Shown here: piece by piece, positions 9,373 through 17,338 of the stretch
Position numbering within the stretch: the first letter of the stretch is position 1
How the letters are laid out: each line of letters starts with the position of its first letter
Source of the DNA: Pseudomonas sp. ok272
Lineage (GTDB): Bacteria > Pseudomonadota > Gammaproteobacteria > Pseudomonadales > Pseudomonadaceae
DNA: 64,000 bases
NCBI RefSeq assembly: GCF_900109995.1
Contig: NZ_FOCB01000008.1
Location: 62,001-126,000 of the forward strand
Direction of reading: 5' to 3'
Notes under the pieces: generated by a model
The model's input: the letters and a program-made list of their open reading frames with translations, nothing else
Told to the model about the DNA's origin: nothing
Databases searched by the model: none
Made by a program: the position numbers and the translations under genes

Positions 9373-10893
9373 CTAGAACATGCCCTTGAGGTAGCGGCGC
9401 AGTTGACGACCGCGTGGCCAGTGGGCGAATCGGCCAGTGCTGGCGCGCGCAGCGTGTGCCTGCGCCTGTTGATGGCTGCAAGGCAGGCCACGAACCTGCA
9501 CCAGATGCTGCAAGTCATCCGCTTGACTGATCGTGTGCGGCGATGCGGCGTCCTGCTGCGCGCGGCAATCAACCATCAGCGATGTCGGGGCGTCGCGTTC
9601 GGATGACGTCCAGGTGCCCGGACTGATGCGCCACACGGGCAGTCCGCAGGCCTTGGCGCGCAGGTGCACGTCGGCGGCTTCGCTCGCTGCCCACACCAGC
9701 AACTTGCCGCGTTCGCGGGCCACCTGCGCCATCAGCCCGCTGCTGTCCTTGGAGAACTTCAACTGGCCCCATCGGCTGTCGAGCAAGCGGCGCAAGGTGG
9801 CGTGTTGGCGACGAGGCACGCCAAGTACGGTTACGTTGCCGGCGAACAGCGAGTCCTGGTGTTTTTGCCGCGCCAATTGATGGGCCACGGTCATCACATC
9901 GCAGCGTTGGTCCGTCAGTGGATCGACATAACGGCAGTAGCGGATGTACGCCGCTGCCACCAGTTGTTCAAGGCTCGGCTGGGCCTGGCGACGAGGGATG
10001 GCCAGGCGATCATCGGTCAAGCCCCAGCCGGCATAGAATGGCAGGCCGAAACAGGTAACCGGGATGCCCTGGATCAGCGCCTCCAGCCCCGCCTGACTGG
10101 TGCCGACATAGACCCGTGCCGCCCGGCGTGCCAAGGAAGCCCAGGACACATGGCGGCTTTCCAGTGTGACGCCGCGGGCCAGGGCCGCGTCGAGCAGGCA
10201 GCTTTTCTTGTGGCCGTTGATGCAGTCGGGGTGAATGCGTACGCGGACATCCGCGGTGGGGTTTTGCGCCAGCGCTTCGTCGAGCATGCGAATGAAATCC
10301 GCCTCCCGAAGCCCGCCGCCAGGGATGGAGAAGTCACCATAGGTCTGGTCCACCACCAGGATCAGTGGTGTGTCGCGGCCCAGCGGATCGTCGGCGGGCA
10401 AGTCCGGAGCGTTGTTGTACTTGCCGATGCCACTGCTGCGCATCAGTGCGATCAACTCGTGCGCGGTGGCCAGTTCCGAGGGGAGCAGTGAGCTCGGGGT
10501 CTGTAGGATGTTCTCCAGCAACGACGGTCGATCGGCCAGGTAGTGGATGCCGATCGGGTCGACCACCATCGACATCGGTGTATCGCCTTCCACGCCAAGG
10601 GAAGAGGAGCGTAGAAAGCCGTCTTCCAGCGCCACATAAGGAATGTCCCAGCGCTTGCACAATACCCGTGCCTGGTCGGACGAGCGCTTGTAGCCGATCC
10701 CGGCAATCGCCTTCAAGCCCTCGGGCCGCGTTTTGCCACGCCGCCACAACCAATGGGGGGAGCCTTCGGGGTCGAGAAATTCGCTCAGGTGGAAGACTTT
10801 CCACATCACCCATTGCGACATGATCCCTACCCAGCCAGGGCCTTCCACCAGCGATTGAAGGGGAGGGAGTCGATTCATTTCGGGAGCGCTCAT
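9373..10893 (-). CDS. Single-domain KpsC-like capsule polysaccharide protein
   Basis: 506 residues of the KpsC/KpsS (capsule synthesis) family, carrying only one copy of the unit that occurs twice in full KpsC. Key signatures are ALEDGFLRSSSLG (about residue 95), MVVDPIGIHY, and the C-terminal VGTSQAGLEALIQG followed by FGLPFYAGWGLTDD, close to the pattern in both halves of the neighbouring kpsC product. KpsC-type domains are beta-Kdo transferases, so a Kdo- or sugar-transferring role in linker synthesis is likely, but which linkage it makes cannot be read here. It is the last gene of the minus-strand operon, its start overlapping the GNAT stop by 4 bases, and it converges on the oxoamine synthase with an 87-base gap. 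Confidence 0.82.
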   Translation of the reverse strand: MSAPEMNRLPPLQSLVEGPGWVGIMSQWVMWKVFHLSEFLDPEGSPHWLWRRGKTRPEGLKAIAGIGYKRSSDQARVLCKRWDIPYVALEDGFLRSSSLGVEGDTPMSMVVDPIGIHYLADRPSLLENILQTPSSLLPSELATAHELIALMRSSGIGKYNNAPDLPADDPLGRDTPLILVVDQTYGDFSIPGGGLREADFIRMLDEALAQNPTADVRVRIHPDCINGHKKSCLLDAALARGVTLESRHVSWASLARRAARVYVGTSQAGLEALIQGIPVTCFGLPFYAGWGLTDDRLAIPRRQAQPSLEQLVAAAYIRYCRYVDPLTDQRCDVMTVAHQLARQKHQDSLFAGNVTVLGVPRRQHATLRRLLDSRWGQLKFSKDSSGLMAQVARERGKLLVWAASEAADVHLRAKACGLPVWRISPGTWTSSERDAPTSLMVDCRAQQDAASPHTISQADDLQHLVQVRGLPCSHQQAQAHAARASTGRFAHWPRGRQLRRYLKGMF

Positions 10894-11486
10894 GGGTGGG
10901 GCGACAACCTGCGGCGCAGGTTGAGGACAGTGGGGACTGGCAGCAGGCGGTTCAACGTCACCGGGAACCTGTGTATCGAGGTGAAGCCATGGCGGGCATA
11001 GAGCGCCCGCGCACCGAGGTTGTTCGCCTGTACCTCAAGCTCGATGGTTCGATGACCGCTGTCCTGAGCCCGTTCGCAGGTCGCGTGCAACAGGGCGCTG
11101 GCCACGCCTTGGCGGCGTGCGGTCTTGCGCACACGCAAGCCATACAGGTAAAAGCCGTAGCGCCACTCGCGGCACTCACTGATCGCAAACAAGCCATAGC
11201 GCAGTAAGCCGCTGAGCAGGCCGAACTCATTGATGAACGGACGAATGCCGGGAGAGAACGGCCCGCGCCGGTGTTGTTTGAAGGCGGCATAACCTAGCGG
11301 GACGCCGTTGCGACAGGCTATCAGGACGCGGTCCCAGTTGATGGCCTGTGCCAGTAAGCGATAGCGGCAGTCTACGTCCCCGAGAATGAATGCCAGCGAG
11401 CCGCGCCCCGACGTGATCCAGCGGGCAATCGCCGGGTCGCGCTGCGCAATGCTGGACGCGAGGACGATGTGCAGCGGCTCAGTCAT
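10890..11486 (-). CDS. GNAT-family N-acyl/acetyltransferase
   Basis: 198 residues with a recognisable GNAT acyl-CoA binding motif, VRKTARRQGVASALL (about 120-135), followed by NNLGARALYARHGF, the usual terminal strand-helix of the fold. Family members transfer an acyl group from acyl-CoA to an amine, rarely to another acceptor. The gene overlaps both neighbours (8 bases with the phosphotransferase gene upstream, 4 bases with the KpsC-like gene downstream), so it is translationally embedded in the capsule operon. Because the locus also encodes an oxoamine synthase, an amine on the proposed lipid is a plausible acceptor. A sugar amine in the capsule repeat is equally possible. Confidence 0.75.
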   Translation of the reverse strand: MTEPLHIVLASSIAQRDPAIARWITSGRGSLAFILGDVDCRYRLLAQAINWDRVLIACRNGVPLGYAAFKQHRRGPFSPGIRPFINEFGLLSGLLRYGLFAISECREWRYGFYLYGLRVRKTARRQGVASALLHATCERAQDSGHRTIELEVQANNLGARALYARHGFTSIHRFPVTLNRLLPVPTVLNLRRRLSPHP

Positions 11487-12996
11487 TGCGGGCGGGGATC
11501 AGGTGATCGATGAAGGTCTTGGCCAGCCGCTCCACGCCCAGGTCTGCCGGTGCACTGGCATTGCGCACGGTATTGGACCAGATGAAGTAGTTCGTATCGC
11601 CATTTGGCTCGCCGAGCGCGGTGTAAACATCGGGCAGGATGGGGACATGGTCGCCAAAGAAGCACAGCCCGGTAGGCGTCGTGCGCGCCAACAGGTGTTC
11701 ACGCAGTTGGCCGAGCATGCGGTCGGCGTTGCTCAGGTGACGCACATAAGGGGCCAGGTCGCGCAGGTCATCCGGGAGCGGGCGGTCGAACCATTGCGCG
11801 CAGTCTGCGGCGTCGACGTTCTCCAGGTGCAGCGGGCCATGGTTTTCCATGGTGATGGCGTGAATGTACAGCGGCTGGGTACGGGATGGGTCGTCGAGCA
11901 AGGCGCTGATCTTTTCGCCCACGGCACAGTCACCGATGAAGGGGCCGGCTTTTTGCTGCTCGGTGAAGCTGCGCACGTCAATGAACTCGTCGAAGCCCAG
12001 CGCCGGCAGCACCTTGTCCCGACCGTAGAAACCGCCGACGTAAGGGTGTACGCATACCGTGCGGTAGCCCTGGCGCTTGAGTGCCGTGGCGATGCTGGCG
12101 ACGCCCAGGCGCGCCAGGTGACGATAGGGGTTGAAACGGTGGACGCCGAGTTGATCGACCTTGATGCCGGTGAGGAAAGCGAACTCGGTGCGCACGGTGT
12201 TGGCGCCCCAGGCGGCCACATGCAGATTGCCCTGGGCCAGCGCTTCGCCCCGCAAGGTGTCGAAGTGGCTGAGTACCTGCGGGCGAATGCCAGGCCATAG
12301 CGCGCGCGCATCGAAGAACGATTCGCTTTGTACCGACACCAAGTCCGGCAGCCCGCTGGGGGAGGCGTCAGGCGCCTGCTCGGTGCAGAAAGGTGAGTTC
12401 AGTTGGGCGAGGTCCACGGGCCGGCGAGCGGCAAAGAAGTATGTCCAGAGGCAGGCGGCCAGCCCCCAGCGACTCAGGTCGAGGCTGGCATCAAAGGTCG
12501 GTTGGAGTGGCTTCAGTGCGCCAAGCATCATCAGCGCCAACCCGCCCAGCAGCCAACATGTCGCAACGACGGGGGCGTCGGTGCCGACGGGCTCGAAGTA
12601 CAAGCCACAGGCCAGGTAGATCACAAACAGCACCGCCAGGCCAATGGCCTTGCCGATGCCGAAGAAGGGCAAGTACAGGCGTGGATAACGTACCGCGTCG
12701 CTGAAGTACTCGAAGTCCGCGCAGACGAAGGGCTCGCGCAGTGAGTGGTACTTGGCGTTGCTCACCAGCACGATCAGCAGCCACAGCGCCAGGACATTCA
12801 CCGCGCTGAAATGGGCCCGGCCGGTGATCAGGTACAACAGGCCGACGGCAAAGGTCCAGGCGCCAGCGTGCAACAGCCAACTGCGCAATGGACGGCGCCA
12901 AACGGGGCGGGGGGCCAGGAGCATTTCCATGGCACACGACAGGAGAAATCCAACGACCACAATCGAGCACAAAGCGCTATTGAAAAAATCAGGCAC
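11479..12996 (-). CDS. LTA-synthase/sulfatase-fold membrane phosphotransferase (RkpI-like)
   Basis: 505 residues: several N-terminal transmembrane helices (about 1-170), then an extracytoplasmic alkaline-phosphatase-superfamily domain. Seen motifs: SVQSESFFD (metal ligand region), ANTVRTEFAFLTG (the position of the nucleophilic Thr in LtaS and OpgB-type enzymes), GFYGRDKVLPALGFDEF (typical LtaS-like) and FFGDHVP (metal ligands). Family members move phosphoglycerol or phosphoethanolamine from phospholipid head groups, or hydrolyse sulfate esters. In this operon, a head-group or polymer modification on the periplasmic face is the likely job. I chose GTG 12996, overlapping the SDR stop by 8 bases, because the next residues begin the first membrane helix; a longer reading from 13065 would overlap the SDR much more. 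Confidence 0.8.
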   Translation of the reverse strand: MPDFFNSALCSIVVVGFLLSCAMEMLLAPRPVWRRPLRSWLLHAGAWTFAVGLLYLITGRAHFSAVNVLALWLLIVLVSNAKYHSLREPFVCADFEYFSDAVRYPRLYLPFFGIGKAIGLAVLFVIYLACGLYFEPVGTDAPVVATCWLLGGLALMMLGALKPLQPTFDASLDLSRWGLAACLWTYFFAARRPVDLAQLNSPFCTEQAPDASPSGLPDLVSVQSESFFDARALWPGIRPQVLSHFDTLRGEALAQGNLHVAAWGANTVRTEFAFLTGIKVDQLGVHRFNPYRHLARLGVASIATALKRQGYRTVCVHPYVGGFYGRDKVLPALGFDEFIDVRSFTEQQKAGPFIGDCAVGEKISALLDDPSRTQPLYIHAITMENHGPLHLENVDAADCAQWFDRPLPDDLRDLAPYVRHLSNADRMLGQLREHLLARTTPTGLCFFGDHVPILPDVYTALGEPNGDTNYFIWSNTVRNASAPADLGVERLAKTFIDHLIPARND

Positions 12997-13765
12997 CGTA
13001 ATCCAGCCAACGCAAAATGATTGACGACAGCCGGGGCGGGATGACCGCCAAGGCCCAACATCCAAGGTTCAACGGGAACGGAAAACTGATGCGCGCCTGG
13101 TTCGCTGCCAGGCCCCGCTGAATCCGCCGCGCGGCTTTTTCCGGGCGCCACAGCAGGGGCTTGGGACCGGGCATTTCAAAGCACATTTTCGATTCGACGT
13201 AGCCGGGCATGATCACGTTGATCTTCACCCCATCTGGCGCCACCAGGTCGCGCATGGCTTCGCCGTACGCCTTGATTGCCGCCTTGCTGGCGCTGTAGCT
13301 GGGGGTGGCCGGCAGCCCGCGCCAGCCGGCCAATGAACTGAACAGGGCGATCTGCCCCGACTTGCGCGCGCGCATGGCGGGCAACGCGGCCTGTACGGTG
13401 GCCAGTGCCGCGAGCACGTTGATTTCGATCAGCGCGTGAGACAGTTCCCAGACCTCGCCTTCGCCGTTGTCGCCCGTCGAGGTATTGACCCCGGCACCGA
13501 CAATGATCAGGTCCGGTTGTTCGCGGGCACTGATCTCACTGATCCAGTTGCGCAAGGCGTCGAGGTTTTGCACGTCCAGGGAATGGAGCACTACCCGGGC
13601 ACCGGCGGCGCGGCACTGCGCGGCCATTTCTTCCAGGCGGTCAAGGCGTCGACCTTGCAGGATCAAAGTCACCCCCGGTGCCGCATAAGCAGGCGCCAGG
13701 GCACCACCGATACCGCCTGTGGCGCCGGTGATGAGAATGCAGCGTGGAGCGGGGGCGCGCGTCAT
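12989..13765 (-). CDS. Short-chain dehydrogenase/reductase (RkpH/WcbP-like)
   Basis: Classical SDR of 258 residues with the NAD(P) motif TGATGGIG (about 14-21), NAG-equivalent VGAGVN, catalytic Ser in LFSSLAG and Tyr/Lys in YSASK, and a C-terminal hydrophobic segment (about 225-250) that could attach it to the membrane. The C-terminal region and context recall 3-ketosphinganine-reductase-like SDRs and RkpH from rhizobial K-antigen loci. I infer reduction of the beta-amino ketone made by the PKS and oxoamine synthase to an amino alcohol. A sugar-keto reduction is less likely because sugar-modifying enzymes in capsule loci are usually extended SDRs. Its start overlaps the kpsS stop by 4 bases. 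Confidence 0.82.
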   Translation of the reverse strand: MTRAPAPRCILITGATGGIGGALAPAYAAPGVTLILQGRRLDRLEEMAAQCRAAGARVVLHSLDVQNLDALRNWISEISAREQPDLIIVGAGVNTSTGDNGEGEVWELSHALIEINVLAALATVQAALPAMRARKSGQIALFSSLAGWRGLPATPSYSASKAAIKAYGEAMRDLVAPDGVKINVIMPGYVESKMCFEMPGPKPLLWRPEKAARRIQRGLAANQARISFPFPLNLGCWALAVIPPRLSSIILRWLDYGA

Positions 13766-15084
13766 AGGTACTGTTCAATTCTTGAGGTTTTGGCCAGCAA
13801 CACTTCCACAGAGTTGGTCACGGCCATCTCAATACCGCAGCGGGTGTAGAAGCCGCCGTTGACCTGGGTGGTGTGAATCACCGTGCTGCGAAAGCGCTGG
13901 AACAGCGTTTCGTCAGGCGGTTGAGGTGAACTCCAGAACTCCTCAAGGCTGCCTTGGTGGGTCAGGCCATCGAGGTTGTAGATCGGGTCGCTCAGGGCGA
14001 TGGTCGGTATGTTGTGCATCAACGACGATCCACCGACGGTGCTATTGACCGTGATCACGCCCGCGACATGAGACAACAACGTTGGCATGTGCCCGCTTTC
14101 GAGGAATTCCACTCGATCCGCGATGCCGAACTTATCGGCAATGCGCCGGGTGATGCGTTGGTAGTTGACGATGCCTGGGGTCAGGGGGTGATTCTTTACC
14201 ACCAGTCGCGTGTCGCTGCCGGCATGACGGGCGAATGAGCCCAGCACATGCTTCAACACGTCCTTCATGTGTTTGAACGGCGAGTGGTCGCGGATCTGTG
14301 CATCGCTGTCCAGTTGCAGTGGCAGCAGGAAGGTGCGATGGCGATTGCGCGCCACCTCACTGATCACCTCGGAGTCGTGCCCCTTGGCCTTGAGCAAGCG
14401 CAGGCCCTGGCGAATGTAGCCCGCGTACTCAACCGCCGCGTTGAACGGTGCGTGGGTCTGGTAGTGAGGGAAGACGATTTTGTTCAGTGCGCCGCCGATG
14501 TGGTACGCCACATCGTGGAACGCCCGCGAAGCGAAAGACAGGCGGAACGCATTGCCGTTGTGATAACGCGGGATGTACTTGCCCACTTCGCGATACCACT
14601 CAGGGTCGCGGGGCAGCAACGAATGATTGTTGACTCCGTTGCGCTCAAGGGTGACCCAGTAGGGACGGAAGTAGCCTTCCTCGAACACATGCACGCGAAT
14701 GCCCAGCGACTTGGCCAACTGCACCGCCGGTTGGTGCACCGGACGGCAGTCGCCGAACAGCACCACGTCGGTGATGTGCTCGGCCCGGAAGCACTGGCTG
14801 TAGAAATCCATCAGTTGCTCGGGGCGTGCCGAATAAAACACCCGGGCACCGCTGCCGTACAGGGTATCGCCAATGTTGAAGTTAACGGATTTGACGAGTT
14901 GCCCTTCGGCACGCAGGGCTTGCGCCAGCGCGGCGAAAAACGGCGAACTGACGCCCTGCAGCAACAGGAACGAGTTGCGTGGCTTGGCCGTTACCAGGCG
15001 CTTACTGCGCTGCACCGGAGCTACGAGGCTCTCAGGCGGCGTTTGAAGGGCGTAAGCAGTAAACGCAGGATCATCTCTGGCCAT
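13762..15084 (-). CDS. KpsS, capsule Kdo transferase/export protein
   Basis: 440 residues. KpsS adds the first beta-Kdo to the lipid anchor of group 2 capsules at the cytoplasmic face of the inner membrane. Sequence signs: FLLLQGVSSPFFAALA near residue 38, VHVFEEGYFRPYWVTLE (about 130), LVVKNHPLTPG and GVITVNSTVGGSSLMHNIPTI near the C-terminus, all typical of the family. The N-terminus carries about 35 residues before the usual start and overlaps the end of kpsC by 64 bases; a later non-ATG start is possible. It belongs to the run kpsC-kpsS-SDR-phosphotransferase-GNAT-kpsC-like. Confidence 0.92.
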   Translation of the reverse strand: MARDDPAFTAYALQTPPESLVAPVQRSKRLVTAKPRNSFLLLQGVSSPFFAALAQALRAEGQLVKSVNFNIGDTLYGSGARVFYSARPEQLMDFYSQCFRAEHITDVVLFGDCRPVHQPAVQLAKSLGIRVHVFEEGYFRPYWVTLERNGVNNHSLLPRDPEWYREVGKYIPRYHNGNAFRLSFASRAFHDVAYHIGGALNKIVFPHYQTHAPFNAAVEYAGYIRQGLRLLKAKGHDSEVISEVARNRHRTFLLPLQLDSDAQIRDHSPFKHMKDVLKHVLGSFARHAGSDTRLVVKNHPLTPGIVNYQRITRRIADKFGIADRVEFLESGHMPTLLSHVAGVITVNSTVGGSSLMHNIPTIALSDPIYNLDGLTHQGSLEEFWSSPQPPDETLFQRFRSTVIHTTQVNGGFYTRCGIEMAVTNSVEVLLAKTSRIEQYL

Positions 15085-17054
15085 GTTGACGCTCTTCCTT
15101 GCTGAGGGACTTCATCCCAGTTCTGTATCTCGATTAACGTGCGTTCGGGTGTGGTGAATTTCTGGGTGATGCGGCTGACATAGGTCGGGTAGCGGATCAA
15201 GGTGCCGGCCACCAGCTCATCGAGCGTCAAGCGCCGGGTACGACGTGCCTGGACGTTCGCGCTCAGGTCCTGATCGCAGGTCAAACCCCAGCCGGCATAG
15301 AACGGCTGGCCGTAGGTGGTCACCGGAACACCGCGCAACAAGGCCTCGAAGCCGGATTGCGAGGTCAACACATGGACCTCGTCCACCTCGGGCAACAGTT
15401 CGTGAAAGGGCACATCGCCCACCACCTGATTGCACCAGTCGCTGGAGCGTTCTTCGTCAATGCCGGCCTCGCGGGTGCCGGCCAGTACTTCGGGGTGCGG
15501 CTTGTACAACAGCCACGCCGTTGGGTGGCGTGTGCGCACCGCCTTGAGCAAATCGAGATTGCGTCGGATCTGGTGCGCGCCGTAGTGGATCGACGCATCG
15601 GACTCCACCTGGCCGGGCACCAGAATCACCTTGTCGACGCCGGCCGGACGCTTCCACGTGCTGCCGGGCAGGTTGTACTTGGTGACCCCGGCCTTGCAGA
15701 TCGCTTCACGCAAGGCAGCGGCTCGTTGCAGCAAACCCGGGCTGCACGGCTCATGTTGCAGCAGGTGCTCCAGGCGCGAAGGGCGGGTAGCGTCGTAATA
15801 GATGCCCAGGTCGTCGAAAACCCAGGACAGGGGACGAGTCTTCTTCGCGCCCAGGCCGACCGATCGCAGGAAGCCGTCTTCGACGCGGCCCAGGTGGTTG
15901 GCTTTGTTTTGTTGCGCCAATGTCAGGTCGTGCTGGCAACCCCAGGTCACCACCCCGGCGTCGCTCGCCAGATTTTTGGGATGCGGGGCGAAACGAATGG
16001 CCGAGCCATCGAAGAAGTCCTGCACCAACGGTTGCTTCCATGTGCTGAAACCGACCATCTGCAGGTCTTGCGGCAAGCGACTGCGCATCCGTCGTTGCAG
16101 TCCGAGCCAGGTCAGCACCGCCTCAGGTGGGCAAGGCTCGCCGGTCTCGGGATCAACGTAGCGCGGGTATTCCACCAGCGCGGCGTGCAGCAACTGTTCA
16201 AGACTCACCGGCTGGCGCCGCGTCGGCGCGGGCAGGGCATCGACGGTCAAGCCCCAGCCGGCATAGAACGGCATGCCAAAGGTATGCACGGGCACGCTCC
16301 ACAACAAGGCGTCGAAGCCCAATTGCGAGGTCATCACATACACCGCCTGGACGGCCGACAGCAACTCGGCCGGGTGCACGTTATCGCTGATCAACTGCAC
16401 CCGTGGCCGCTCGCGCAGCGCCGCCAGGTCAAAGTGCCCTTGCTTGCGCCCGGCCACCACATCCGGATGAACCTTGACCACCACTGTGCTGTGGGGGTGC
16501 TGGGCCAGTGCAGCCTCGAGCATGCGCTCGAAATCGGCGGCGGTCGCGCCTTGCAGCGAAGCATCGCCGCGGGTCTGATCGGCGACCAATACACAGGGCT
16601 GCGGCAGCGAATAGGGGTGGATGCGTGCGGCGTTGTACTTGGACACCCGTTCTTCGCACCAGCTCACTTGCAGGGCGCGGGCCCGCAGTATTTGCGCTTC
16701 GGTGAGCGGGACGGGAATCAATTGCTCCAGGCGCGAGGGGGCGCTGGCATCGTAGTAAATGCCCAGCGGGTCGACCACGAGTGATAACGGCGGATCGTCG
16801 CTACCCAGTCCCACCGAACGCAGGAAACCATCCTCGACCGTGAGCAATGGCAAGCCGGCGTCTCGCGCCGCCGCCTGGGCAACCAGGGCGCTGGGCTTAC
16901 GGCCCCAGGCAAGCACCTCGTCTGCTTGAGCGAGGTCGCTGGCGGTGCCGTGGGCTAACCGATATTCGGGGAGTAACGCAGCAAGCGTGGAAATCCGCTG
17001 CGCACCCTTGGACAAAATCAGCAAAGTGCGCAGATGGGGAGAGTCTTGATCCAT
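15021..17054 (-). CDS. KpsC, two-domain capsule beta-Kdo transferase
   Basis: 677 residues made of two homologous halves. The pair of signatures VEDGFLRSVGLG is present at about residues 92 and 390, and the pair TSQLGFDALLWSVPV / TSQSGFEALLRGVPV, each followed by PFYAGWGLT, at about 245 and 580. KpsC extends the poly-beta-Kdo linker on the lipid with alternating linkages, one per domain. The length matches E. coli KpsC. It is the first gene of a six-gene minus-strand operon in which every junction overlaps. No Shine-Dalgarno is obvious before ATG 17054 (the upstream bases are a T run). The 284 bases before it (17055-17338) contain no gene; I see no clear regulatory motif in them. Confidence 0.93.
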   Translation of the reverse strand: MDQDSPHLRTLLILSKGAQRISTLAALLPEYRLAHGTASDLAQADEVLAWGRKPSALVAQAAARDAGLPLLTVEDGFLRSVGLGSDDPPLSLVVDPLGIYYDASAPSRLEQLIPVPLTEAQILRARALQVSWCEERVSKYNAARIHPYSLPQPCVLVADQTRGDASLQGATAADFERMLEAALAQHPHSTVVVKVHPDVVAGRKQGHFDLAALRERPRVQLISDNVHPAELLSAVQAVYVMTSQLGFDALLWSVPVHTFGMPFYAGWGLTVDALPAPTRRQPVSLEQLLHAALVEYPRYVDPETGEPCPPEAVLTWLGLQRRMRSRLPQDLQMVGFSTWKQPLVQDFFDGSAIRFAPHPKNLASDAGVVTWGCQHDLTLAQQNKANHLGRVEDGFLRSVGLGAKKTRPLSWVFDDLGIYYDATRPSRLEHLLQHEPCSPGLLQRAAALREAICKAGVTKYNLPGSTWKRPAGVDKVILVPGQVESDASIHYGAHQIRRNLDLLKAVRTRHPTAWLLYKPHPEVLAGTREAGIDEERSSDWCNQVVGDVPFHELLPEVDEVHVLTSQSGFEALLRGVPVTTYGQPFYAGWGLTCDQDLSANVQARRTRRLTLDELVAGTLIRYPTYVSRITQKFTTPERTLIEIQNWDEVPQQGRASTWPEMILRLLLTPFKRRLRAS

Positions 17055-17338
17055 AAAAAACAGCGGCTATCCGTAACGAGCGCAGTCATTTGCCAGGCAT
17101 GAGTAGGACATGTCTGACAGAAAAAGCTCAATCAAATTGGCCGCGCATACTAATACAAATGGCTTGGTGGCACTCACAAAATTACGATAATTCGGTAAGA
17201 TTTTTCACATGCTGCATGTAGGAGCGCTTAAGTGGCATGAAGGGGACGTCTCTGCACGTTAGCGCGACCACCCATGGTGTGGTGGTGCTCGATCGTGAAG
17301 CCGAAACCACAGATGCCGACGTTCAGAGGTGGATCAGG

